Assembly: GCA_017515945.1 (NCBI GenBank)
Contig: JAFWDX010000356.1
Coordinates: 1 to 12,583, forward strand
DNA length: 12,583 bases
Direction: 5' to 3'
Source: Blautia sp.
GTDB lineage: Bacteria; Bacillota; Clostridia; Lachnospirales; Lachnospiraceae
In this document: positions 7,122 to 12,583 of the stretch, one piece after another
Position numbering within the stretch: position 1 is the stretch's first letter
How the letters are laid out: each line of letters opens with the position of its first letter
The notes under the pieces: generated by a model
The model's database searches: none
What the model saw: the letters and a program-made list of their open reading frames with translations, nothing else
Told to the model about the DNA's origin: nothing
Made by a program: the position numbers and the translations under genes

Positions 7122-8207
7122 TCATTGACTTATGGTAACTGTTCCTCTGGAAACATGATAAATCCGATCCAGCCTGAAACGATGGCCGGCAAAATCCTCA
7201 AGCCCTGTACAGGTGATCAGGGTCTGTATATCATGAATACTGTCCAGCAGGTATTCCTGTCTCCTGCTGTCCAGTTCGGAAAGGACATCATCAAGAAGGA
7301 GTATGGGGGTATCCTTTATTTTTTTCTCCAATATCTTTATCTCAGACAATTTAAGAGAAAGTGCTGCTGTCCTCTGCTGCCCCTGGGATCCGAACTTTCT
7401 CAGGTCTATATTGTCCGCCGAAACGCAAAAATCATCCCTGTGAGGACCCGCTGATGTCGTTTTATGTCTGCAGTCTCTTTCTCTGGCTGCAGACAGTTTA
7501 TCTGCCAGTTCATCGGCGGCGCAATCCGGCTCATAGACAATATGAAAATCTTCTGTGCCTCCGGTCAGTTCAGAATGGATCTGCCGCGCGGTCTCAGAAA
7601 GCTCCTGCATAAAGTCCGCCCTTTTTTCTATAATTTTTTTCCCATATTTTACCAGCTGCTCATCCCACACGTCCAGTGTAGACAACAAAGAAGGATTAAA
7701 TGACAAATCCTTGAGCAGTTTATTCCTCTGACTGACGATTTTATTGTAATCCGTCAGATCTGAAAGATAAATACTGTCAAGCTGACACAGCTCCGCATCC
7801 AGAAAACGGCGGCGCTGTGCAGGCCCGTTTTTTATGATATTAAGATCCTCAGGAGAAAAGAATACAAAATTTACGAGTCCAAGCAGTTCACGTGCTTTTC
7901 GGATCGGAATGCCGGATATCGCGATGGCCTTTGACTTATCCCTGCGCAGATGCATATCGATTTTATATGAAATATGCGCCTTCTGAACGATTATGCGGAT
8001 ATGTGCCTGCTCTTCTCCGAACTGGATCATATCCCTGTCCTGCAAAGTACGGTGAGATTTCGTCGTTCCACACAGGTAAACAGCTTCAAGGATATTGGTC
8101 TTGCCCTGCGCATTATCTCCGAAAAACAGATTGGTTCCCGTATGTAATCCAATCTTCAGATCAGCATAATTGCGAAAATGATCAAGTTCTACTGATTCAA
8201 CATACAT
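7122..8207 (-). CDS. recF: DNA replication and repair protein RecF
   Basis: RecF is an SMC-like ATPase that, with RecO and RecR, loads RecA at single-strand gaps and stalled forks. The 361 residues (usual length) show the N-terminal strand YVESVELDHFRNY, Walker A GDNAQGKT (30-37), the ABC-type signature GSQGQQRTAAL (273-283) and Walker B ILLLDDVLSELD (302-313) with its D-loop. It follows yaaA by 52 bp. The start has only a weak purine run (AGAG) where a Shine-Dalgarno should be; a stronger AAGGAG lies farther upstream in the loop of hairpin copy B. Expression probably comes from the dnaA/dnaN transcript. The last codons contain GGAACAGTTACC, which resembles the local repeat but fits a normal RecF C-terminus. 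Confidence 0.97.
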   Translation of the reverse strand: MYVESVELDHFRNYADLKIGLHTGTNLFFGDNAQGKTNILEAVYLCGTTKSHRTLQDRDMIQFGEEQAHIRIIVQKAHISYKIDMHLRRDKSKAIAISGIPIRKARELLGLVNFVFFSPEDLNIIKNGPAQRRRFLDAELCQLDSIYLSDLTDYNKIVSQRNKLLKDLSFNPSLLSTLDVWDEQLVKYGKKIIEKRADFMQELSETARQIHSELTGGTEDFHIVYEPDCAADELADKLSAARERDCRHKTTSAGPHRDDFCVSADNIDLRKFGSQGQQRTAALSLKLSEIKILEKKIKDTPILLLDDVLSELDSRRQEYLLDSIHDIQTLITCTGLEDFAGHRFRLDRIYHVSRGTVTISQ

Positions 8208-8228
8208 AAAGCTCTATTACAACTTTTT

Positions 8229-8263
8229 GTAACTGTTCAGTCACAAAGCTCCTTCACAGTTAC
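8229..8263 (-). repeat. Intergenic hairpin repeat, copy B
   Basis: Perfect 8-bp arms GTAACTGT (8229-8236) and ACAGTTAC (8256-8263) enclose a 19-base loop TCAGTCACAAAGCTCCTTC. It fills most of the yaaA-recF spacer, and its right arm includes the TAA stop codon (8260-8262) and one base of the last sense codon of yaaA. In minus-strand RNA the loop displays AAGGAG, a Shine-Dalgarno-like sequence. Confidence 0.85.
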
Positions 8264-8472
8264 CTTTTTTCAACAATAACTGTATCCTGTCCTCTGAAAG
8301 AAAAGATATCGCCCGGATAAAGCTTACGTCCCCGGTGAATCTCCTGTTCTCCGTTTACGGTTACATTTCCCTGTGTGATCTCAAGCTTGGCCTGAACCCC
8401 GTCGTCAGCAAGCCCCGCCAGCTTCATGGCCTGCCCGAGGCGTATAAATTCATCTTTGATTTCCAGCTCCAT
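8260..8472 (-). CDS. yaaA: S4-domain RNA-binding protein YaaA
   Basis: This 70-residue protein is essentially one S4 domain, a small RNA-binding fold also found in ribosomal protein S4 and in pseudouridine synthases. Seen: the helix-turn LGQAMKLAGLADDG, then QGNVTVNGE and HRGRKLYPGD, the typical S4 turn with conserved G, V-N-G and R-x-G-x-K. Its position between dnaN and recF is the same as in B. subtilis, where the gene is called yaaA (RlbA). In that species it is linked to ribosome assembly; the exact role here is inferred. The ATG is preceded by AAGGG about 9 bases upstream. Its TAA stop lies in hairpin copy B, so the C-terminus may have been set or trimmed by that element. Confidence 0.93.
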   Translation of the reverse strand: MELEIKDEFIRLGQAMKLAGLADDGVQAKLEITQGNVTVNGEQEIHRGRKLYPGDIFSFRGQDTVIVEKR

Positions 8473-8489
8473 CAGATCATCCCTTCTAG

Positions 8490-8536
8490 TATACCTGTTC
8501 CCGCAGCAGATGCGGGCTGTTGACCGAACAGTTATA
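8490..8536 (+). repeat. Intergenic hairpin repeat, diverged copy E, with nested stem
   Basis: Outer arms TATACCTGTTC (8490-8500) and GAACAGTTATA (8526-8536) pair with one mismatch. Inside is a second perfect stem, CCCGCA (8500-8505) with TGCGGG (8511-8516); the two share base 8500, so they compete for it. The right end GACCGAACAGTTATA resembles the GACTGAACAGTTACG end of the other copies. It begins 4 bases downstream of the dnaN stop and ends 17 bases before yaaA, so it could tune stability or read-through between them. There is no U-run. Confidence 0.6.
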
Positions 8537-8540
8537 AATA

Positions 8541-9668
8541 TTATTCGTTTTCGCGTGTATATTGTACCGCGTTTATATTGACGGGAAGGATAAGATATAT
8601 ATATCTGCCTTCATCATCCCTGATAAAACAGGGAGCTTTCGGATTGATCAGATCAATGGATACTTCCTCATCCGAAACAGCCCTGAGGGCATCGATCAGG
8701 AAACGTGGATTAAACCCGATCAGTATATCCTTTCCTTTTTTGTCAATTTCCATATCCTCATTCATGGAACCCATGGATGAGTCGATCAGCAGCTCCATTT
8801 TTCCGTCCATGATACGGATGATCAGAGGCTTTTTATCCCCTTCCCTTACCAGCAGTGTGGCTCTGTCTATACAATCCAGAAGCTCTTTTCTGTTTACTGT
8901 CACTCTGGTTTCGTACTCAGCCACCAGCATCTGGTCTATCCGGAAATATTCTCCCTCTATCAGACGACTGACCAGGATCGTATTCTCCAGTTCAAACAGG
9001 ACATGATTTTTTGAAAAATATATGCTTACCTGATCATCCATTTCTCCTGAAAGGATCTTGCTGATCTCATTCAGAGTTTTTCCAGGTACGATCACCTTTA
9101 TATCGTCATACTGACCGGCCAGAGGCATGGATCTGACAGAGATCCTGTGTCCGTCGAGAGAAACGATCCTGAGCACATTGTCACGGATCTCAAAAAGTTC
9201 CCCTGTCATCAGTTTATTATTCTCATTAGACGCGATGGAAAAGATCGTCTGGCGGATCATCTCTTTTAATGTAAACTGTGACATCGTAAGCAGACTGTTT
9301 TTTTCCACCATGGGAGGAACGGTAAAATCGTCTCCTGGCTGGGCAGGTATCTGAAATCGGGATTTCTCACAGGTGATGACAGCGCTGTAATTTTCATCGA
9401 TCCGGATCGTAATGTCATTTTCGGGAAGCTTACGTACGATCTCGTACAGAATTTTTGCGTCAAGGGCTGCGATACCTTTTTCAAGGATATCCCCGTCAAC
9501 AAAAGTCTCTATACCCATTTCCATGTCATTGGATACAAGCCGGATCCTGGAAGCTTGTGCATCGATCAAAATACATTCAAGGATCGTCATTGTCGTGCGT
9601 ACAGGTACGGCGCGCATGGCAATATTGAGACCTCTGAGCAGATTTTCCTTGGAACAGACGATTTTCAA
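8541..9668 (-). CDS. dnaN: DNA polymerase III subunit beta (sliding clamp)
   Basis: DnaN forms a ring dimer around DNA that tethers the replicative polymerase and serves as a docking platform for repair and DnaA-regulating factors. The 375-residue length is typical and covers three repeated clamp domains. Recognisable stretches are the N-terminal MKIVCSKENLLRGL, VSNDMEMGIETFV, the middle ASNENNKLMTGELFEI with SLDGHRISVRS, and the C-terminal IYLILPVNI, near the hydrophobic pocket that binds clamp motifs. The start codon is TTG, not ATG, chosen because AGGAGG (9676-9681) sits 7 bases upstream and the peptide then begins exactly as in relatives. A small stem (TCCGG 9682-9686 with CCGGA 9694-9698) directly precedes the ribosome site. 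It lies 219 bp after dnaA. Confidence 0.98.
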   Translation of the reverse strand: MKIVCSKENLLRGLNIAMRAVPVRTTMTILECILIDAQASRIRLVSNDMEMGIETFVDGDILEKGIAALDAKILYEIVRKLPENDITIRIDENYSAVITCEKSRFQIPAQPGDDFTVPPMVEKNSLLTMSQFTLKEMIRQTIFSIASNENNKLMTGELFEIRDNVLRIVSLDGHRISVRSMPLAGQYDDIKVIVPGKTLNEISKILSGEMDDQVSIYFSKNHVLFELENTILVSRLIEGEYFRIDQMLVAEYETRVTVNRKELLDCIDRATLLVREGDKKPLIIRIMDGKMELLIDSSMGSMNEDMEIDKKGKDILIGFNPRFLIDALRAVSDEEVSIDLINPKAPCFIRDDEGRYIYLILPVNINAVQYTRENE

Positions 9669-9718
9669 CTTTTTTCCTCCTTCCGGAAAAATGCCGGACT
9701 GTCTTTCGGGCTGTCTGT

Positions 9719-9783
9719 AAAAAAATATAAATAAAAAATTAATTTAATAGTAATAACAGTAGGGCGTGTTTATTTGTGAAAAA
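9719..9783 (+). other. Candidate DNA unwinding element with DnaA-trio in the dnaA-dnaN spacer
   Basis: Bases 9719-9756 are almost pure A/T. Next to them on the + strand stands a row of triplets TAA TAG TAA TAA CAG TAG (9745-9762), then GGCG, then a degenerate DnaA box TGTGAAAAA (9775-9783; reverse complement TTTTTCACA, two changes from consensus). Read 3' to 5' this is GAT-GAC-AAT-AAT-GAT-AAT. That agrees with the DnaA-trio motif 3'-(G/A)A(T/A)-5' described in B. subtilis, flanked in the same order by a GC cluster and DnaA boxes. Five of six triplets fit. The function is inferred. Confidence 0.6.
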
Positions 9784-9785
9784 GT

Positions 9786-9872
9786 CTGTCCAGGCCCTGA
9801 GCCTGCGCATACTGCGCTGTGGACAGGCTTATGGAAAAGTATTCTCAAAACGGGTGGAACCGCGGTGGATAA
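9786..9872. other. Inverted repeats and degenerate DnaA boxes in the dnaA-dnaN spacer
   Basis: CTGTCCA (9786-9792) and TGGACAG (9820-9826) are inverted. Between them is a tight stem GCGCA-tac-TGCGC (9805-9817). TGTGGACAG (9818-9826) is a DnaA box with two changes, and GGTGGATAA (9864-9872) is one with a single change (TTATCCACC). These could be the box array that loads DnaA beside the unwinding element. Confidence 0.45.
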
Positions 9873-9887
9873 CGGATATCCGATCAC

Positions 9888-11255
9888 TCACGATCCGGCC
9901 GATGACGGAGCAATTTTGGATTTCAGGAGCTGGATCGTCTGTCTCAGCTCGTCGTCCGTAGTCAGAAGCTGCTCGATTTTGTTGATACCGTGGATAATTG
10001 TGGAATGATCTCTCCCGCCTATATAGGTGCCGATATCAGTGAGGTTTGCATTTGTCAGCATCTCTCTGCACAGATACATGCAGATCTGTCTGGGCTGCAT
10101 GTATTTGGCGCTTTTTTTCTTTGAGCAGATATCCTCTACGGTCAGGCCATAGTGCTCGCCCACAGTAGAGAGAATATATTCGGGGGTTATCTGCTTTTTT
10201 TCATCCGGCGAGATGATATCCTTCAGGACATCTTTCGCAAAATCCAGGGTGAGCTCCGCCTTGTTATTGATCCTTGCATGGGCGACGACTTTGTTGAGCG
10301 CGCCCTCAAGCTCACGTATATTGGAATTTATATTTTCGGCTATATATTTAATGATGCTTTCGTCTATGTGAAAGCCATCTGAATCCTCTTTTTTGTGAAG
10401 GATAGCCATCCGTGTCTCATAGTCCGGTGGTGTGATATCCGCAATGAGACCCCATTCAAATCTGGAGCGGAATCTCTCCTCCAGTACATCCATATCCTTG
10501 GGCGGTTTATCCGAGGAGATAATGATCGCTTTTTTGGCACTGTGGAGGCTGTTGAAGGTATGGAAAAACTCCTCCTGTGTGGAATCCTTTCCTATTATAA
10601 ATTGAATATCGTCTACGAGAAGCACGTCAATATTTCGATATTTTTCACGCAGCCTGGCCATGGCGGTATTATTTCCGTTACGGATCGCCTGGATCACTTC
10701 ATTTGTGAATTCCTCGCTGGTCACATAGAGTACTTTGGAATCGGCGTTATGCTCTATGATGAAATGAGCGATGGAATGCATCAGATGAGTTTTGCCAAGT
10801 CCGGCGCCTCCATAGATAAAGAGAGGATTGTAGACCTCGCCGGGTGACTCCGATACGGCAAGAGCGGCGGCCTGGGCCAGATTATTGTTGTTCCCCACAA
10901 CAAAGGTGTCAAAGGTATAGCGGGGATTCAGATGCGCTTCCTCGCAGCGCAGCTCCTGGCTTTTGTCCATAGTACGTGAAGCTGTGGAATCAGCTTCATC
11001 AGGCAGGATCAGGCGGAGTTCGCAGTCATCGAGATCCAGGACCTCGGCTATGGCGACCTGCAGGAAGAGTCTGTACTTATTACTGATATAATCCAGACCT
11101 ACCTGCTCTGAGGGTACGATGATGGTCACGACATTTCCTTCCATCTTGTGTACGATCAGAGGCTTCAGCCAGGTTTTGAAGGAAATATTTGAGAGATGAT
11201 TATCCTCCTTTACTTTTTCCAGGATCTCATCCCATTTTTCTATAAGAATATCCAT
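9888..11255 (-). CDS. dnaA: Chromosomal replication initiator protein DnaA
   Basis: DnaA binds 9-bp boxes at the origin, oligomerises with ATP and melts the strands for helicase loading. The 455 residues show domain I (about 1-85), a short linker (about 86-110), the AAA+ domain III with PRYTFDTFVVG (111-121), Walker A GGAGLGKTH (149-157), Walker B VLLVDDIQF (211-219), sensor 1 around IIISSDKPP (244-252) and the arginine finger in ERFRSRFEWGL (260-270). Domain IV carries the box-reading signature GGRDHSTIIHG (413-423). The length fits the family; the short linker is usual for Clostridia. ATG follows GGAGG (11260-11264) by only 4 bases. The leader holds hairpin copy C. DnaA boxes upstream suggest autoregulation, as known in B. 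subtilis. I could not assign a convincing promoter. Confidence 0.99.
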   Translation of the reverse strand: MDILIEKWDEILEKVKEDNHLSNISFKTWLKPLIVHKMEGNVVTIIVPSEQVGLDYISNKYRLFLQVAIAEVLDLDDCELRLILPDEADSTASRTMDKSQELRCEEAHLNPRYTFDTFVVGNNNNLAQAAALAVSESPGEVYNPLFIYGGAGLGKTHLMHSIAHFIIEHNADSKVLYVTSEEFTNEVIQAIRNGNNTAMARLREKYRNIDVLLVDDIQFIIGKDSTQEEFFHTFNSLHSAKKAIIISSDKPPKDMDVLEERFRSRFEWGLIADITPPDYETRMAILHKKEDSDGFHIDESIIKYIAENINSNIRELEGALNKVVAHARINNKAELTLDFAKDVLKDIISPDEKKQITPEYILSTVGEHYGLTVEDICSKKKSAKYMQPRQICMYLCREMLTNANLTDIGTYIGGRDHSTIIHGINKIEQLLTTDDELRQTIQLLKSKIAPSSAGS

Positions 11256-11280
11256 ATTTCCTCCATCCTCTTTATTTATT

Positions 11281-11320
11281 GTAACGGAACCGTTCAGTCA
11301 CAGGTTCCGTCACAGCTGCG
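11281..11320 (-). repeat. Intergenic hairpin repeat, copy C, in the dnaA leader
   Basis: Perfect 8-bp arms ACGGAACC (11284-11291) and GGTTCCGT (11303-11310) enclose the 11-base core GTTCAGTCACA (11292-11302), which is shared with copies A, B and D. The stem sequence differs from theirs yet still pairs. The stem ends 20 bases upstream of the dnaA ribosome-binding site, so it would sit in the 5' untranslated region of dnaA mRNA. Confidence 0.75.
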
Positions 11321-11431
11321 TTGATTTATTTTTCCAGACACTTATGCGTTTACTATATTAATATAAATTCCTTTTTGGTGCAATCACATTTTTGAGCCGC
11401 AGGTGATTCCGGGAAAAAACGGTGGGGAAAA

Positions 11432-11597
11432 TGTGCATAACTTAATATCCTTGTAATAACTTTGCAAAATATTGATTTAAAGGGATTTTTGAACTATTGT
11501 CCGGATTTGTAAGCGGGAAATCCCACCGAAAAGGGCAGTTATCCACAAGTTATCAACAAAATGTGGATAAATATTTTTTTATGCACATTTATCCACA
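11432..11597. other. oriC DnaA-box cluster in the dnaA-rpmH spacer
   Basis: Perfect TTATCCACA boxes occur at 11539-11547 (+), 11562-11570 (-) and 11589-11597 (+). One-change variants occur at 11550-11558 (TTATCAACA, +), 11579-11587 (TTATGCACA, +) and 11432-11440 (TTATGCACA, -). Five boxes fall within 59 bp. The surrounding DNA is AT-rich (for example 11441-11480 and 11570-11580). The rest of the 574-bp non-coding stretch 11256-11829 holds hairpin copies C and D, the rpmH promoter and the rpmH leader; I see no gene in it. With the dnaA-dnaN spacer this makes a bipartite origin. Confidence 0.93.
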
Positions 11598-11653
11598 TTA
11601 TACTGGCGCGATAAAAAAACGATGAAAAACCTGATAAAACAGCAATCTTCTTC

Positions 11654-11682
11654 TTGACTGGAAGGTTTTCTTTCTATATAAT
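11654..11682 (+). promoter_or_regulatory. Sigma-A promoter of the rpmH-rnpA-yidD unit
   Basis: TTGACT (11654-11659) and TATAAT (11677-11682) are separated by exactly 17 bases, one base short of a perfect consensus. The start site would be near 11689, giving a leader of about 140 bases before rpmH. The promoter lies about 57 bp beyond the last DnaA box. Confidence 0.85.
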
Positions 11683-11743
11683 AGGAATGATGTTCTATTG
11701 GGGAGTAAACAGCGTAATATGCGATATGCAGGTGTAAAAATAC

Positions 11744-11771
11744 ATCGTAATTGTTCAGTCACAGTTACGAT
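11744..11771 (-). repeat. Intergenic hairpin repeat, copy D, in the rpmH leader
   Basis: Ten-base arms ATCGTAATTG (11744-11753) and CAGTTACGAT (11762-11771) enclose TTCAGTCA; the single non-Watson-Crick position is a U-G wobble in + strand RNA. The core GTTCAGTCACA matches copies A-C. It lies about 55 bases into the rpmH transcript. TTTTT follows only 9 bases later, too far for a normal terminator. Confidence 0.8.
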
Positions 11772-11829
11772 ATGTCAATTTTTACTATGCTGCCAAAAAT
11801 ATGGAACGGACAAGGAGGTGTTATAACCC

Positions 11830-11964
11830 ATGAAAATGACATTCCAGCCTAAAAAGAAATCTCACGCGAGAGTACATGGTTTCAGAGCCCGCATGAGCAC
11901 AAAGGGTGGCCGTAAGGTCCTGCAGGCCCGGAGACTGAAAGGCAGAAAAAGATTAGCACTGTAA
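11830..11964 (+). CDS. rpmH: 50S ribosomal protein L34
   Basis: This 44-residue, very basic protein sits deep in the 50S subunit. The sequence [20 protein letters not shown], followed by [15 protein letters not shown] and ending KGRKRLAL, is the classic L34 pattern (T-x-QP-x-x-x-x-x-x-x-x-HGF-R-x-RM-x-T-x-x-GR-x-VL-x-x-RR-x-KGR). The ribosome-binding site AAGGAGGTG (11812-11820) is almost fully complementary to the 16S 3' end and lies 9 bases upstream, in line with high expression. It is transcribed away from dnaA, as in most bacteria, and is followed by a hairpin before rnpA. Confidence 0.99.
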   Translation: MKMTFQPKKKSHARVHGFRARMSTKGGRKVLQARRLKGRKRLAL

Positions 11965-11968
11965 TGAA

Positions 11969-11992
11969 AAAGGCCGCATTTTTGTGGCCTTT
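11969..11992 (+). terminator. Partial terminator or attenuator between rpmH and rnpA
   Basis: AAAGGCCGCA (11969-11978) pairs with TGTGGCCTTT (11983-11992) through one G-U wobble around a TTTT loop. The following ATTACATTTTATTAAATTTTT is T-rich but interrupted, so termination is probably partial. That would give more rpmH than rnpA message, as expected for L34 against RNase P protein. Confidence 0.65.
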
Positions 11993-12013
11993 ATTACATT
12001 TTATTAAATTTTT

Positions 12014-12376
12014 ATGATGAAGTATTCAGACTCCCTGAAAAAGAATAAAGACTTTCAAAAAGTATACAAAAATGGAACATCAAAAGCAAATCGGTATCTG
12101 GTCATGTACGTGCTCCCCACGGAGTGCGCAAAAAATCGTCTGGGAATATCCGTCAGCAAAAAAGTTGGAAACAGTGTGGTACGCCACAGAGTGACCAGAT
12201 TGATCAGAGAAATCTACCGCCTGCATGAGCTGGAGATCAGACCCGGTGTGGACATCGTCGTCGTAGGCCGCCCCTCTGTGAGGAATCTGCCTTATGCACA
12301 GGTTGAAAGCGCGATGCTGCAGCTTTGTGACAGGACTGGTATCAGAGAGGAAAAATCGGAGCAGCAGTATGGTTAA
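12014..12376 (+). CDS. rnpA: Ribonuclease P protein component
   Basis: RnpA is the small basic protein that helps the catalytic RNase P RNA bind precursor tRNAs and cut their 5' leaders. The 120 residues include the N-terminal [15 protein letters not shown], the central [24 protein letters not shown] carried as two adjoining parts (SVSKKVGNS and [12 protein letters not shown]), which corresponds to the RNR signature, and a DIVVVGRPS strand. Length is usual. Two adjacent ATG codons (12014 and 12017) are possible; the second gives the commoner [10 protein letters not shown] start. Neither has a Shine-Dalgarno sequence; the 20 bases upstream are A/T only apart from one C. Translation may rely on the unstructured AT-rich leader or on coupling with rpmH, and would be modest. 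Confidence 0.97.
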   Translation: MMKYSDSLKKNKDFQKVYKNGTSKANRYLVMYVLPTECAKNRLGISVSKKVGNSVVRHRVTRLIREIYRLHELEIRPGVDIVVVGRPSVRNLPYAQVESAMLQLCDRTGIREEKSEQQYG

Positions 12377-12581
12377 AAAACTCATGATTTTATCGATCCG
12401 TCTCTATCAGAAATATCTTTCACCGATGAAGAGAACGAAATGCCCTTATATTCCCACATGTTCTCAATATGGCCTGGAGGCCATACAAAAATACGGAGCT
12501 CTGAAGGGAGGATTGCTCGCATTGTGGAGGATACTTCGCTGCAATCCTTTTTCGCATGGAGGATACGATCCGGTGCCATGA
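12369..12581 (+). CDS. yidD: Membrane protein insertion efficiency factor YidD
   Basis: YidD is a small membrane-associated protein thought to assist YidC-dependent insertion. The 70 residues show the family pattern: an amphipathic N-terminus with LYQKYLSP (12-19), [15 protein letters not shown] (25-39) with C25 and C31, and [17 protein letters not shown] at the end with C58. The gene is complete, ending at TGA 12579-12581. The start ATG overlaps the end of rnpA by 8 bases and has GGAG about 8 bases upstream, inside rnpA, so the pair is tightly coupled. An ATG at 12578-12580 overlaps the stop (ATGA). It may begin the next gene, normally yidC, but only six bases are visible. Confidence 0.96.
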   Translation: MVKKLMILSIRLYQKYLSPMKRTKCPYIPTCSQYGLEAIQKYGALKGGLLALWRILRCNPFSHGGYDPVP

Positions 12582-12583
12582 CA

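Noticed and set aside
7130..7145. GGTAACTGTTCC in the 3' end of recF as a seventh hairpin repeat
   Set aside because: Only 11-12 bases match, no second arm follows, and the codons give a normal RecF C-terminus.
11335..11400. dnaA promoter with TTGCAC and TAATAT on the minus strand
   Set aside because: Only 3/6 and 4/6 matches; the AT-rich DNA gives several equal choices, so no promoter is called.
11687..11737. A 16-codon frame at the start of the rpmH leader (leader peptide)
   Set aside because: It would begin at about the transcription start with no usable ribosome site, and has no run of regulatory codons.
11754..11784. Copy D plus TTTTT as a rho-independent terminator before rpmH
   Set aside because: The T-run starts 9 bases after the stem and is short; a terminator there would shut off rpmH.
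12080..12385. Minus-strand open frame opposite rnpA
   Set aside because: Overlaps rnpA fully, shows no known domain and has no supported start.

Overview
This window is the chromosomal replication-origin neighbourhood of a low- to mid-GC Gram-positive bacterium. It is most likely one of the Clostridia, and the style of the S1-domain protein, the CBS-type pyrophosphatase and RnpA suggests Lachnospiraceae. That placement is inference from protein style and gene order; no 16S gene is present.

Layout. Two gene sets diverge from a 574-bp non-coding stretch (11256-11829) that holds a cluster of DnaA boxes. Rightward (+) lie rpmH (11830-11964), rnpA (12014-12376) and yidD (12369-12581): ribosomal protein L34, the RNase P protein and a membrane-insertion factor. 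A near-consensus promoter (11654-11682) drives them. Leftward (-) run dnaA, dnaN, yaaA (S4 domain) and recF, then a 1083-codon gene I do not recognise as a named family member, then ksgA/rsmA, a three-S1-domain protein, a CBS/DRTGG-type Mn-dependent pyrophosphatase, and the first 50 codons of a flavin-reductase-like protein cut off by the window edge. The dnaA-dnaN spacer holds an AT-rich tract next to a row of 5'-(T/A)A(A/G) triplets, the pattern expected of a DnaA-trio unwinding element. The origin therefore looks bipartite, as in Bacillus subtilis.

The core set carries out replication initiation (DnaA), clamp loading and processivity (DnaN), gap repair (RecF), ribosome and tRNA maturation (L34, RnpA, KsgA, S1) and pyrophosphate removal (PPase).

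Two things stand out. (1) The slot after recF, where many Firmicutes carry gyrB-gyrA, holds an unusual protein: N-terminal TPR-like helices, about 650 residues of mostly acidic linker with 12-residue D/E/S/Y tandem repeats, and a C-terminal CbxX/SpoVK-like AAA+ domain whose Walker B acids are swapped (ED instead of DE). (2) Six short inverted-repeat elements related to GTAACTGTTCAGTCACA...CAGTTAC sit in six different gene spacers. They differ in stem sequence, keep a common core, and twice supply the stop codon of the gene before them. They look like a mobile or RNA-structured intergenic repeat family. No IS element, CRISPR array, rRNA or tRNA was seen.
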